A DNA stretch of 64,000 nt, from positions 62,001 to 126,000 of the forward strand of contig CAWDUI010000010.1 in NCBI GenBank assembly GCA_963805445.1, in the 5' to 3' direction. The stretch is from JAENVT01 sp963805445 (lineage in GTDB: Bacteria > Actinomycetota > Acidimicrobiia > Acidimicrobiales > Ilumatobacteraceae). The position numbers and the translations under genes are program-made. Below the pieces are notes generated by a model, which saw only the letters and a program-made list of their open reading frames with translations, did not search any database and was not told where the DNA came from. How positions within the stretch are numbered: position 1 is the first letter of the stretch; every line of letters starts with the position of its first letter. Positions 50,732 to 61,133 of this stretch are shown here, piece after piece.

Positions 50732-53700
50732 ATGATTGCTTCCATGGATGACGTACAGGCTGCCGGCCCCCCGCCACACGACGATCACGACATCGAGCAG
50801 GCGGTCGAGGAGGCGGTATCGCTGGCCGACACCCTGCTCCGCGAGGCCCTCGCCAACTCGACCCGGCGAGAGCGTCGCCAGCTCCGGCGCCTCGGTCGAT
50901 TGGTGGCGGATCCTGCTGGTCGCGAACTGGTGCAACGGCTGACCGACGACGTGCTGCGAATCTCATCGAATCGTCGTGCCGCTCGGCGATTCGCCGATGT
51001 GATCTCCGAGCAGGGACTCGCCGCGTCGCTGACCCGAGTCGATCGAACGCTTCTCGGCGTCGGCGCCAGACTGGCACCCTTCATTCCACAGATCGTGATG
51101 CCGTTGGTTCGGCGACGCATCCTGGCCGAGACCGAAGGCGTGGTGCTGCCGGCGGAGGACCCGAGTTTCGCTGCGCATGCGGCACAGCGTCGCGAGGAGG
51201 GGATCGGCCTGCTCGTCAACCCGCTCGGCGAGTCGATTCTCGGCGACGACGAAGCGAGGCGCCGCGTGGATCAGGTGTTGGAGAAGCTGCGTCGTCCCGA
51301 CGTCACCGCGGTGTCGATCAAGGTGTCGGCACTGGTCGCCAACCTCGATGCGCTCGACTTCGACCGGAGCGTCCGGCGGATCTGCGAGCCGCTGCGCGAG
51401 ATCTATCGAGTGGCCCTGCGGAAGGAACCGATTGGGTTCGTCAACCTCGACATGGAGGAGTACCGAGACCTGGAACTGACCGTCGTTGCGTTCACCACGG
51501 TGCTCGACGAGCCGGAGTTCCATCATCTCGAGGCCGGCATCGTGCTGCAGGCCTACCTCCCCGACAGCCACGACGTGCTCGAGCATCTCGGTCGGTGGGC
51601 CAGTGAACGGCGACTCAACGGCGGTGCCGGCATCAAGATCCGCATCGTGAAGGGCGCGAACCTGGCGATGGAAGCGGTCGAAGCCGAATTGCACGACTGG
51701 ATCGCCGCGCCGTACCCGACGAAGGCCGACGTCGATGCCAGCTACAAACGGATGCTCGAGTCGGCACTTCGGCCTGAGTGGGACGGAGCGGTTCGGGTGG
51801 GAGTCGCCAGCCACAACCTGTTCGATGTCGCCTGGGCATTGGTCGTGCGCAGTCGCCTGCCGATCGGTCAACAGGCCCGGGTCGAGTTGGAGATGTTGGA
51901 GGGCATGGCCCCGGCACAGAGCCGGGCGGTGCGCAAGATGGCCGGATCACTGATGCTGTATGCCCCCGTGGTGCAGCACGACCAGATCGATGCCAGCATC
52001 GCCTACCTGGCCCGGCGACTCGATGAGAACACGGCCCCCGAGAACTTCCTTCGCGCCCTGTTCACGATCACCCCCGGCTCTGCCGAGTTCGCTGCACAGG
52101 CCGAACGATTCCGCCGCGCCGTGTCGCGAGCGTCACCGGATCCCGACCGCGCGCCGGCGCTTCGCTGCACCGACGCACGGGTTGCAATTCTGCAACGAGC
52201 CCGACAGCGATCCGACCAACCCTGCAGTGCGCGACCTGCTGCGCGCGGCCGTTCGGCCTCCGCTGACGCGGCGCGATCCAAGGGTGCTCGACACGACGGC
52301 GGAGATCGATCTCGTGGTGGCCACAGCTGCGGCCGCCCAGCCCCGGTGGGCCGGTACCGACGCGGCGTCGCGCGCGCGGACCCTCGCCGCAGTCGTGGAT
52401 GTGCTGCGCCGTGAACGTTTCGACACGATCCAGGTGATGGCTGACGAGGCCGCGAAGGTCGCCCGCGAGGGCGATCCCGAAGTCAGCGAGGCGATCGACT
52501 TCGCCAAGTACTACGCAACCGTTGGTGTCGACGTGCTCGAGCAGCAGCGGGCGCAGGGCGCGGTGCTTGCTCCGCGTGGCGTGGTCGTGGTGGCGTCGCC
52601 GTGGAACTTCCCGTACGCGATTCCCGCGGGTGGGGTTCTTGCTGCGCTTGCCGCGGGAAACTCGGTGATCCTCAAGCCGCCTCCCGAGGCGCGTCGTACC
52701 GCACAACACCTCGTCGAGCAACTGCATCGAGGCGGCGTCCCCGACGACGTCGTGCAGTTCGTCGCCTGCCCCGACGACGAGGTCGGTCGTCACCTGATCA
52801 GCCATCCGGACGTCGGCTCGGTGATCCTGACCGGTGCGTATGAGACCGCTCGACTGTTCCGTTCATGGGACCCGGCGATGCACCTGTTGGCCGAGACCAG
52901 CGGCAAGAACGCCATCGTCATCACGCAAGCCGCCGACCTCGACCTGGCGGTCCGCGACCTGGTGCGATCGGCGTTCGGCCACGCTGGGCAGAAGTGTTCG
53001 GCGGCGAGCCTGGCGATCGTCGAAGCGGCGCTGTACGACGACGCGTCGTTCATGGAACGGCTGGCCGACGCCACCCGAAGCCTGGCCGTCGGCCCGCCGA
53101 GCGATCCGGGCAGTGTGGTCGGGCCGCTCATCGGAGCGCCGACGACCAAGCTGCAACGTGGCCTGACGCAACTCGACGACGGTGAACGCTGGTTGGTCGA
53201 GCCCCGCGATCTGGGCGGCAACGTGTGGTCGCCGGGGATCCGCGTCGGAGTGCGGCCAGGGTCGTGGTTCCACCTGACGGAGTGCTTCGGGCCGGTGCTC
53301 GGGGTGATGCGTGCCGACGATCTCGACCATGCGATCGAACTGCAGAACGCGACTCCCTACGGCTTGACGGGCGGGATCCACTCACTCGACGAGGCAGAGG
53401 TCGATCGGTGGCTCGACGCGGTCCGCGTCGGCAACGCGTACATCAATCGCGGCATCACCGGCGCGATCGTGCAGCGGCAGCCGTTCGGTGGTTGGAAGCG
53501 ATCATCGGTCGGCTGCGGCCCGAAGGCCGGCGGGCCCGACTACGTCGCCGAGATGGTCAGCGGTGCGCATGCAGAGATCGACCTCCGCGCAGCCGAACGT
53601 TCGTATCGCGACGCTTGGACTCACTGGTTCAGCACCAGCCACGACCCGACCGGCCTGATCAGCGAGCGCAACGAGTTGCGATACTGCCGCCTCGACGGGG

Positions 53701-54026
53701 TCGTCCTGCGGCACGGCGCAGACACGCCCGGTGGAGTGGTCGCGGCGGCGCGGCTGGCCGCCGGACTCTGCGGCACGCTCGTCATCTTCTCCGATGCGAG
53801 CACGGAATCGGACGAGGCACTGGTCGCCCGGCTGGGCGCGTTGCGCGTGGAGCGGGTCCGACTCGTGACGGCAGCGGGTGATGGCTTGCGAGACGGTTGC
53901 GGGGCGCTCGGCATCGAGATCGACGCCGAGCCGGTCTCGGTCAGCGGCCGTCGGGAACTTCGTCGTTGGGTGCGCGAGCAGGCGATCAGCCGGACAGCGC
54001 ACCGTCACGGCCGCGTCGCCCCGTGA
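50732..54026 (+). CDS. putA: Bifunctional proline dehydrogenase / P5C dehydrogenase (frameshifted)
   Basis: Converts proline to glutamate, about 1097 aa. The FAD-dependent barrel (about 130-470) includes VTAVSIKVSALVANLDALDF, GAGIKIRIVKGANLAMEAVE and VRVGVASHNLFDVAWAL. Near 52165 the frame moves by one base to HGLQFCNEPDSDPTNPAVRD and the NAD-dependent aldehyde dehydrogenase domain (VVVASPWNFPYAIPAGG, LAETSGKNAIVITQAADLDL, catalytic Cys in GHAGQKCSAASLAIVE, PFGGWKRSSVG). A C-terminal domain of about 160 aa follows. No DNA-binding domain, so control probably comes from the divergent PAS-AraC protein. Confidence 0.94.
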
Positions 54027-55432
54027 GCCATGGTTGCTCGGCCTCGGCCATCGGTGTGCTTGGCGGGCCCTGCACGAACGGCCACAACTCCTCTGCCATC
54101 CTCCGGTAGTTGCCGGTGGCCCGCAACTCGCCCAGCAGCGCGTAGAGGCCGAGGTTGATCCGCTGGATGAACACGAACGCCCGCGGCACGGTCGCGTACT
54201 GCGAGATCGGACTGGTGCGGTCGAAGGTGTGGCGCACGATCCTGCTGGCGTACTCCGACGACCAGGTGACGACCTTGTCTTCCTTGACGCTCTCGTAGAA
54301 CTGGCCGAAGTATTCGCCGATCTCGTCGTCGTCGGCGGGCGCCCCGCGCCTCAGCATGCCGGCGTCTTCGACGATCCGCCGGAAGGTCGGCACATCGTGT
54401 TCGTACGCCGCCGACCGCACCATCCCCACGAAGGTGACCATCTCCGCATCGGTGAACTGCTTGACGAGCCCGAAGTCCAAGAACGTGATCCGACCATCGC
54501 CGTGGAACAGGTAGTTGCCCGGGTGCGGGTCGCCGTTGAACCGATGCATGCCGTACAGGCTGCGGAACACGAAGCGGAACAGGCATTCACCGACGAGGTC
54601 ACGCTCGTGTTGCGGCCACTGGATCATCTCTTGCCAGGTGGCGCCGGTGACGAGGTCGCTGGTCAGCACGCGTGACGTCGAGTGCGACGCCAGCACGTCG
54701 GGCACGTGGATGAACGGATGGCCACGAAAGAAGTCGGCGAAGGTCTGTTGGTTGGCCGCCTCGAGGGCATAGTCGAGTTCGTCGATCAAGCGCTCGCGGA
54801 TCTCGGCCACCATGTCGTCGGGATCGAGCCCGCCGAAGCCTTGCTTCAGGAGGGCGCCGAGCAAACCGGCGTTGCGCAGGTCTGCCTCGATGGCGGCGCC
54901 GACGCCGGGGTACTGCACCTTCACCGCGACGGCGCGCTCCAGTCCGGTCGCCGGATCCACCACGACGGCGCGGTGAACCTGGCCGATGCTTGCCGAGGCG
55001 ATCGGTTCCGGGTCCCACTCGAGGAACAGCTCATCGGGTGGCGCACCCAACTCTTGCTCGATGACACCTGCAGCCAGTTCGGCGCTCATCGGGGGAGCGT
55101 TGGACTGCAACTCGGCCAGCGCGATTCGCATCGGCTCCGGCAGCCCTTCGTGGACGTAGCTGGCCATCTGGCCGAGCTTCATCAACGCGCCCTTCATGTT
55201 GCCGAGGCGTTCCGTGATCGCCTCGGCTGTGCGCAGTTCGCGCTCCCGATCGAGCTCGACACGCCGCTCGGCCGAGGCGAACAGCTTGCCGCGCCGCGGT
55301 CGTGGCGTAGTTGCCGCCGACCTGCACCCCCAGCGTGGCGATGTCGAGATTGCGGCGGCCGCGCACCGAGCGACGCACGAGCGCGGCTGCACCGACACAG
55401 ACGGCGATCCACGCGAGCAGTCGTTTGCTCAT
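53986..55432 (-). CDS. ABC1/UbiB-family atypical kinase (frameshifted)
   Basis: About 482 aa. The N-terminal frame MSKRLLAWIAVCVGAAALVR carries a membrane-like segment and continues to DIATLGVQVGGNYATT; near 55305 it moves by one base to RRGKLFASAERRVELD. Family motifs: the KxGQ sequence GALMKLGQMASYVHEGLP, the Ala-rich loop EPIASASIGQVHRAVV, the Lys in AVAVKVQYPGV, FNGDPHPGNYLFHGDGRITF and LDFG. ABC1 proteins support lipid or quinone metabolism. Its end overlaps putA by 41 bp (convergent), and its ATG overlaps the upstream hydrolase stop. Confidence 0.9.
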
Positions 55433-56286
55433 CGCGACCGATCGACGACCGAGGCGCACGCCCGGATCAGGGTGGGCACGAACTGCTTGGCGTTGGCGAC
55501 GACCGCATCGTGATCGCCGTCGACCCGAAAGGCTTCGGCATCGGGAATTGCCTCGAACAGGCGAACCTGTCGCCGCACGGGAACCACGCGATCGCGCATC
55601 GTGATGAGGGTCGACGTCGGCACATCGATGTCGCCGATCCACTCACGCGACGAGAAGTTCCCGATCGCCCGGCCGGCCTCGAGCACGGTTCGCCATTCGT
55701 GCGTCGAGGCTTGCTCGAGTGCCCAGGGCTCCCATTGGTCGGCCTTGCGCTGCAGGTAGAACTGCTCGGTCAACCACTGGCGCGTCTGCGCCGGCGTCAG
55801 CCTGGCGACGGCGGCCAGGCCGGAGACACCGAGAAAGCTCATGCGTTCCTGGCGCGACGTCGAGAAGTGCGACGACGTCGCGCACATCACCAGACCGGAG
55901 ATGCGCTGTCGATGTCGTCGCCAGATCAGCTGGGCGATGGGACCACCCATCGAGTATCCGACCGGGATGAACCGTTCGATCCCCAACACGTCGCAGACGG
56001 CGACCACGTCGTCGGCGCAATCTTCCAGGCGGAAGGTCTTGCGCGAGCGAATGCCCCGCCCGTGCCCACGGTGGTCGAGCGCCACGACCGTGAAGTGCTC
56101 GGCCAGCGGCCGGTAGCACGTGAACCAGTTGAGGTCGGCCGTCGCCGTCCAGCCGTGCAGCAGCACCACGGCGGGCGCCCCGACCGGGCCGTCGAGCGTG
56201 CGCACGAATGTGGTGCCCCGGCCGGGGAGATGCATCGCCGCGCCCGGCGGCAAGTCGGGCGGCATGCCGTGTTCACGCCGAGGCAT
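55429..56286 (-). CDS. Alpha/beta hydrolase
   Basis: A 285-aa hydrolase. Oxyanion-hole region VVLLHGWTATADLNWFTCYR, VVALDHRGHGRGIRS, nucleophile elbow FIPVGYSMGGPIAQLIWRRH, acid in TLITMRDRVVPVRRQ and the His in FRVDGDHDAVVA. Long actinobacterial esterases/lipases of this type are common; the substrate is unknown. It overlaps the ABC1 kinase ATG by 4 bp, so both may act in the same lipid process (inference). An internal start at MHLPGRG is also possible. Confidence 0.87.
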   Translation of the reverse strand: MPRREHGMPPDLPPGAAMHLPGRGTTFVRTLDGPVGAPAVVLLHGWTATADLNWFTCYRPLAEHFTVVALDHRGHGRGIRSRKTFRLEDCADDVVAVCDVLGIERFIPVGYSMGGPIAQLIWRRHRQRISGLVMCATSSHFSTSRQERMSFLGVSGLAAVARLTPAQTRQWLTEQFYLQRKADQWEPWALEQASTHEWRTVLEAGRAIGNFSSREWIGDIDVPTSTLITMRDRVVPVRRQVRLFEAIPDAEAFRVDGDHDAVVANAKQFVPTLIRACASVVDRSR

Positions 56287-56310
56287 GGAGGCCTCGCTCG
56301 CAGTCGCGCA

Positions 56311-56784
56311 CTAGGCGGACTCGACCTTGAGGACCCGCACGCGGAGCTTTCCCGTCGGCGCCTCGTACTCGACCCAGGTCCCCTCACCGGCGCCGAGCAG
56401 TGCCGCGCCGAGCGGGGAGTGAGGGCTCATCACGTCGAGGTCGCCGCTCTTCTCCTCCATGTGCCCGACCAGATACTGCTCGGCCATCGAGTCGTCGTCG
56501 CCCTCGTAGACGATGGTCACGATGGTGCCGGTCGACACCATGCCGTCGTCGGCGCCTTCGATGATCTCCGCGGTCTCGATGATGTGCTCGAGCTCGCGGA
56601 TACGACCTTCCATGTGGCCCTGCTCGTCCTTGGCAGCGTGGTAGTCGCCGTTCTCGCTGAGGTCGCCCATCAGCCGGGCGGTCTCGATCTTCTGGGCAAC
56701 CTCGATGCGGCCTCTGGTGGTGAGGTCGTGGAACTCGGCCTGCAGTCGTTCGAATGCGGAGCGGGAGAGCTGCGTCGTCGCCAT
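56311..56784 (-). CDS. greA: Transcription elongation factor GreA
   Basis: A 157-aa factor that rescues backtracked RNA polymerase by stimulating transcript cleavage. The N-terminal coiled coil (SRSAFERLQAEFHDLTTRGR) carries GDLSENGDYHAAKDEQGHME with the catalytic acidic pair at its tip. The C-terminal FKBP-like domain has GTIVTIVYEGDDDSMAEQYL and SPLGAALLGAGEGTWVEYEA. It is divergent from leuB, with -10 boxes for both in the 37-bp gap. Confidence 0.95.
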   Translation of the reverse strand: MATTQLSRSAFERLQAEFHDLTTRGRIEVAQKIETARLMGDLSENGDYHAAKDEQGHMEGRIRELEHIIETAEIIEGADDGMVSTGTIVTIVYEGDDDSMAEQYLVGHMEEKSGDLDVMSPHSPLGAALLGAGEGTWVEYEAPTGKLRVRVLKVESA

Positions 56785-56793
56785 AAGGGGAAA

Positions 56794-56799
56794 ACGCTA
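56794..56799 (-). promoter_or_regulatory. -10 box of greA
   Basis: TAGCGT on the minus strand ends 9 nt before the greA ATG. Confidence 0.5.
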
Positions 56800-56807
56800 T
56801 CGCCACG

Positions 56808-56813
56808 TAACAT
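56808..56813 (+). promoter_or_regulatory. -10 box of leuB
   Basis: TAACAT ends 8 nt before the leuB ATG. Confidence 0.5.
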
Positions 56814-56821
56814 CTCGGGCC

Positions 56822-57836
56822 ATGGCTTATCGAATTGCAGTGATCGGCGGCGACGGAATCGGCCCCGAGGTGACGACCGAAGCGTTGAAGGTCGTGCGGG
56901 CGGCCGGCGTCGACATCGACACCACGAGCTACGACCTTGGCGGTGCTCGCTACCTGCGTGATGGCCAGATCCTGTCGGACGCGATCCTCGACGAGCTGCG
57001 CGGGTTCGACGCCATCCTGCTCGGCGCCGTGGGCACACCCGACGTCCCACCGGGCGTGATCGAGCGCGGGCTGCTGTTGAAGATGCGCTTCGATCTCGAT
57101 CTCTACGTCAATCAACGTCCGTTCGTCGGCACCGCACCTGGCCATACCGAGCCGCACGATTTCGTGGTGATCCGCGAGAACACCGAGGGCCCATACGTCG
57201 GTGAGGGTGGTGTGTTGCGCAAGGGCACACCGCATGAGGTGGCGACGCAGGGTTCGGTCAACACGCGCATGGGCGCCGAGCGCGCCATCCGATTCGCCTT
57301 CGAGTTGGCCGTGCAACGCGGCAAGGCAGACCCGCCCGGTCGACAGCACGTCACTCTCGTGCACAAGACCAACGTGCTGACATTCTCCGGCGATCTGTGG
57401 CAGCGCGCCTTCAACGCCGTTGCTGCCGACTTTCCGCAGGTCGGCACGGCCTACAACCACGTCGATGCAGCGTGCATCTACTTCGTCCAGGATCCGCATC
57501 GGTACGACGTGATCGTGACCGACAACTTGTTCGGCGACATCCTCACCGACCTCGGTGGGGCCGTCAGCGGCGGCATCGGTCTGGCGTCGTCGGCAAACCT
57601 CAACCCCGCTCGTACTGGTCCGTCGATGTTCGAACCAGTGCACGGCTCGGCTCCCGACATCGTCGGGACCGGCAAGGCCAATCCCATCGCGGCCATCCTC
57701 AGCGCTGCGTTGATGCTCGATTTCCTCGGCGAAGGCGACGCCGCGGCACGGGTTCGTGCGGCCTGCTGCGGCGCACGGTGGTACCGGCAGCACCAGCGAG
57801 ATCGGTTCCCAAATCGCCGCGGTCGTGGCAGGCTAG
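56822..57836 (+). CDS. leuB: 3-isopropylmalate dehydrogenase (frameshifted near the end)
   Basis: NAD-dependent decarboxylating dehydrogenase, about 337 aa. MAYRIAVIGGDGIGPEVTTE, LLLKMRFDLDLYVNQRPFVG, VIRENTEGPYVGEGGVLRKG, the catalytic Lys in HKTNVLTFSGDLW, VTDNLFGDILTDLGGAVSGG and FEPVHGSAPDIVGTGKANPI. Near 57770 one extra base moves the frame to GGTGSTSEIGSQIAAVVAG and the TAG at 57834. Without that correction the frame reads on into ilvE. Besides leucine it probably serves the citramalate route to isoleucine. Confidence 0.94.
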
Positions 57837-57895
57837 ACGGCAACCTCACATCCGACGTCACCTCTGACCGCGGATCTGCACAGCGGGAGCCAGCG

Positions 57896-58813
57896 ATGCC
57901 CATCCAACCCACCCCCAAAATCTGGATGAACGGAGACCTCGTCGATTGGGACAAGGCTCAGATCCACATCCTCACCCACACCCTGCACTACGGCACCGGT
58001 GTGTTCGAGGGCATTCGCGCCTATCCGACCTCGCAGGGCCCGGCGGTGTTCCGCCTCACGGAGCACATCGAGCGACTGTTCCGCAGTGCGCAGATCGTCG
58101 GGATGGAGATCCCGTACTCGCCCGAGGAGATCATCGCCGCGACCAAGGCAACGGTGGCCTCGACCGGACTGCCCGGTTGTTACGTCCGCCCGATCGCGTA
58201 CTACGGGTACGGTGAGATGGGCCTGAACACCTTGCCCTGCAGCACCGATGTCGCCATCGCTTGCTGGCCGTGGGCGCCGTTCCTCGGCGAGGATGCCCTC
58301 GACCTCGGGGTGCGCATGAAGGTCTCGTCGTGGACCCGCCACGATCACAACACGATGCCGCCGGCATCCAAGACCACCGGGAACTACGTCAACTCCTCGC
58401 TCGCCAAGGTCGAGGCGTTGAAGGCCGGCTACGACGAGGCGATCATGTTGGCGCCGAACGGTCTCATCGCCGAGTGCACGGGCGAGAACATCTTTGCGGT
58501 CCGTAACAACATCATCATCACGCCGCCGTTGTCGGCGGGCGCGCTGGAAGGCATCACCCAGAACTCGGTCATGACGATCGCCCGCAACCTCGGGTTCGAC
58601 ATCCGCATCGACAACCTGGCCCGCAGCGACCTGTACATCGCCGAGGAAGCCTTCGTGTGCGGTACCGCCGCCGAGATCAGTTCGGTGAAGTCGGTCGACG
58701 ACCGCAACATCCCGTGCCCCGGCCCGATGACGAAGGCCATCGCCGAGGTCTATGCCCGTGCGGTGCGCGGCGAAGAGGACCAGTACAAGGACTGGTGCGA
58801 GCTCGCCGTCTGA
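57896..58813 (+). CDS. ilvE: Branched-chain amino acid aminotransferase
   Basis: Fold-type IV PLP enzyme (305 aa), the last step of leucine, isoleucine and valine synthesis. KIWMNGDLVDWDKAQIHILT, THTLHYGTGVFEGIRAYPTS, the Schiff-base Lys region PPASKTTGNYVNSSLAKVEA, ECTGENIFAVRNNIIITPPL and EAFVCGTAAEISSVKSVDD. The ribosome site GGGAG lies 6 nt before the ATG. It follows leuB by 60 bp on the same strand and is probably co-transcribed. Confidence 0.95.
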   Translation: MPIQPTPKIWMNGDLVDWDKAQIHILTHTLHYGTGVFEGIRAYPTSQGPAVFRLTEHIERLFRSAQIVGMEIPYSPEEIIAATKATVASTGLPGCYVRPIAYYGYGEMGLNTLPCSTDVAIACWPWAPFLGEDALDLGVRMKVSSWTRHDHNTMPPASKTTGNYVNSSLAKVEALKAGYDEAIMLAPNGLIAECTGENIFAVRNNIIITPPLSAGALEGITQNSVMTIARNLGFDIRIDNLARSDLYIAEEAFVCGTAAEISSVKSVDDRNIPCPGPMTKAIAEVYARAVRGEEDQYKDWCELAV

Positions 58814-58828
58814 GTACCGCGCCGACGG

Positions 58829-59335
58829 CTACGTGAAGCGCCAGCGAGTGGCTCGGGTCGCGAACTCTTCCTCGCGCTCGATCATCGCGAAGGCGACGGT
58901 CGGCACGACCTCGAACATCGCATGCGAGCGCACGAAGTCGCCGAGGCCCTCGGGGACCTCGCCGCCGTACTTGCCGACGTAGCGATCGATCCACGTGTCG
59001 ATGCGCGCGGTGTCGGTCAGCGACGCTGCACGACCCTCGACGGAGACGGCCTCGACCGTGTTGTCGGTGGTGAATGCGACGCGTGGGTTGGCCCGGATGT
59101 TGCGTGCTTTGCGGGCGTTCGGCGAGCACGAGAACATGAACCGGTGGTCGTCGTCACTCCACACGCCCCACACCGGCATGGCCGAAGGCTTGCCGTCGGC
59201 GGACACGGTGACCACCCAGTAGTTCTTGTTGGGGATCAAGCGCTCCGCGGCCCACGACCACGGCAACGGACGCCATTCGGGCGAATTCACGCCGTAGTCG
59301 GCCATTGCCGGGCGCTCACCAATCGGTTCAGTCAT
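58829..59335 (-). CDS. PPOX/F420-type flavin-binding split-barrel protein
   Basis: A 168-aa protein of the pyridoxamine-5'-phosphate oxidase-like fold. Seen: NYWVVTVSADGKPSAMPVWG, FMFSCSPNARKARNIRANPR (the SxxxKxxN phosphate contact) and VAFTTDNTVEAVSVEGRA. In actinobacteria many of these bind F420 or haem rather than FMN; which one cannot be told here. A TACCAT box lies 7 nt before the ATG, so it is probably leaderless. Confidence 0.82.
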   Translation of the reverse strand: MTEPIGERPAMADYGVNSPEWRPLPWSWAAERLIPNKNYWVVTVSADGKPSAMPVWGVWSDDDHRFMFSCSPNARKARNIRANPRVAFTTDNTVEAVSVEGRAASLTDTARIDTWIDRYVGKYGGEVPEGLGDFVRSHAMFEVVPTVAFAMIEREEEFATRATRWRFT

Positions 59336-59342
59336 CTGACCG

Positions 59343-59348
59343 ATGGTA
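59343..59348 (-). promoter_or_regulatory. -10 box, leaderless start
   Basis: TACCAT on the minus strand ends 7 nt before the ATG of the PPOX-type gene. Confidence 0.5.
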
Positions 59349-59439
59349 GATCAGGGTCACGGCTCGAACCGACAGCGGTGCTGCCGGCGAAGTGTGGACT
59401 TTCAACGCCCACGTCCGCGCGCCGAAAGTACGCACTTCC

Positions 59440-60469
59440 TCAGCGGGCGGGAAGGCCAGGCGTTCCGCCGGCTGCGTCGCGCCGCTTGGCTGCCAGTCCG
59501 GCCAGGCACTCCATGAACAGCCGGTTGGCCACGTTGACGGTGCAGTCGGCGTGGTCGTAGGCGGGCGCGACCTCGACGATGTCCATGCCGACCACGTGAT
59601 GCTCGTAGGCCAGCTTGCGGACCATGCGCATGAGGTCGGCGGCGACGAGACCACCGGGCTCCGGTGTGCCCGTGGCGGGCGCGTAGGCAGGGTCGAGTGA
59701 GTCGATGTCGATGGAGATGTAGAGGTGCTCGGGACCATCGAGCGCCTCGGCCACGGCGTCGGCCATCACCGCCTGGAAGCCGCGCTCCCACACCTCGTCC
59801 ATCAAATGCCATCGCATCCCCTGCGCCGGCCATCCACTCCCACACGTCCTGCGGCGGCCAATAGCTGCGGAGGCCGATCTGGATGAAGTTGCGGCCCGGA
59901 ATCGCGCCGCTGTCGATCAGCCGGCGCATCGGTGTGCCGTGACTGGCCAGGTTGCCGTCGATGGTGTCGGCCGTATCGGCATGGGCGTCGAAGTGGACCA
60001 TCCCGACATTTCCATAGCCATGGACCTCGGCGACCGCGGTGGCCGCGGGCCAGGTGATGGTGTGGTCGCCGCCCATCGTGAACGGGATGATGTGACGGCT
60101 GGCGACCTCGTGCACCCGGGCCCTGATGTTGTCGAGACTCTGCTGGACCATGCCGTGGGGGCAATGGGCATCGCCGTAGTCGACGACCTCGACGTGATCG
60201 AAGATCTCCAACCCGTAGCCGAGGTGGTAGGTGCCCGACTCGTAGGCGTTGCTGCGCAAGCCCCGCGGGCCGAAGCGCGCACCCGGTCGGTTGGTGGTGC
60301 CGAGATCGAACGGAGCACCGACCACGGCGACGTCGGGCTGCCAGGAGTCGAGCTGTTCCGGCGAGGTCAACAGTGGTCGTTGGGCGAATGTCATCACCGA
60401 CCCGAATGCGTACCCCTGGTCGAGCTGCTGCTGGTAGCCCGCCGGCAGGTCACGCTGGGGTTTGCTCAT
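59440..60469 (-). CDS. speB: Agmatinase/ureohydrolase family protein (frameshifted)
   Basis: Binuclear manganese ureohydrolase of about 342 aa. MSKPQRDLPAGYQQQLDQGY, GAPFDLGTTNRPGARFGPRG, metal ligands in FTMGGDHTITWPAA, MVHFDAHADTADTIDGNL and, after a one-base shift near 59820, ISIDIDSLDPAYAPATGTPE. All ligand motifs (GGDH, DAHAD, SIDIDxxDP) are present. Agmatinase would give putrescine for homospermidine synthesis. Guanidinobutyrase or another guanidine substrate is equally possible within the family. Confidence 0.88.
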
Positions 60470-60477
60470 GGGATGGC

Positions 60478-60483
60478 ACGGTA
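60478..60483 (-). promoter_or_regulatory. -10 box of the agmatinase-like gene
   Basis: TACCGT on the minus strand ends 8 nt before the ATG at 60469. Confidence 0.45.
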
Positions 60484-60623
60484 CACGGCGCACATTGCCG
60501 GAAAAGCGAAGCACCCCGGGCTGCGCAGCCAGCCGAAGCAAGCGCGCCGCCCGGGGCGACTCCTTTTGGTTCATGATCCACCACTGGTCGATCTTCCGGC
60601 GTTAGCCTTGGCTCGACTCAATG

Positions 60624-61030
60624 TCATCGCCCGTCAGCTCACGCTGGCGGGCGATTCCCTTTGTCGGCTCACTCCCCGCTTGCACGGCTCGTTCCCCGAC
60701 CACTGATTCGGTCTTCCCCGGTCACCCGGCTCCAACCAACCCAGCTGCTCGTTCCACTACCCCGGTTACCCGGTTCGCTTCCCTCGCTGAACCGGCTTGC
60801 AGCGACCTGGTTGCCCAGTCCGTTCCTCCCCGGCCCCACCACTCGGCCCGAAGGCCTCCTGGCAGGATGGATCATTCCCCTCCCGAATCCGCTTCCGCCT
60901 CGTGAACCCGGTTGGCCCTCCGATCCTTGTGACCTCCCTTGCAGGCTGCCACGGTGTTCGGCACCGTTCCTCGAGTTCCGGTTGGCGTGCGCTTTCCGGT
61001 ACTCGGCTAGCTTGCTCCACCACAAGAGCC
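60624..61030 (-). ncRNA. Candidate structured non-coding RNA in a 700-bp gene-free region
   Basis: Nothing here reads as a conserved protein. On the minus strand the sequence is purine/G-rich and packed with local hairpins: GCTC-N8-GAGC, ACGGTG-CCGAA-CACCGT, a GGCC-TTCG-GGCC tetraloop stem, CCGGTTC-N12-GAACCGG, CCGA-N8-TCGG and a long stem ATCGCCCG...CGGGCGAT at 60624-60653. The motif CCGGGT(A/G)ACCGGGG occurs twice. I found none of the hallmark segments of RNase P RNA, tmRNA or SRP RNA. Strand and ends are guesses. Confidence 0.35.
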
Positions 61031-61061
61031 CAGGTCAAGCGGTATTTTTCAAGTCACAGGG

Positions 61062-61133
61062 TTATCCGCAGACTTTCTTGACAATCCCCAGAAGTTTTTC
61101 AGCTGTCCACCTTTTGCACACAGGTTTTGCACA
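61062..61133 (+). promoter_or_regulatory. Cluster of DnaA-box-like 9-mers in an AT-richer stretch
   Basis: TTATCCGCA (61062-61070, one mismatch to TTATCCACA), CTGTCCACC (61103) and a direct repeat of TTTTGCACA (61112-61120 and 61125-61133), all in the same orientation. TTGACA (61079) is a possible -35 box without a clear partner. It could bind DnaA, or be the promoter region of the isoleucine leader. Confidence 0.3.

Noticed and set aside
56705..58813. 702-aa LeuB-IlvE fusion protein
   Set aside because: The join is made of non-conserved residues, and a one-base correction near 57770 restores the normal LeuB end and stop at 57834.
60600..61030. RNase P RNA, tmRNA or SRP RNA
   Set aside because: Hallmark segments such as GAGGAAAGTCC, ACAGAA, or a tRNA-like GGTTCGAnTCC end are missing.
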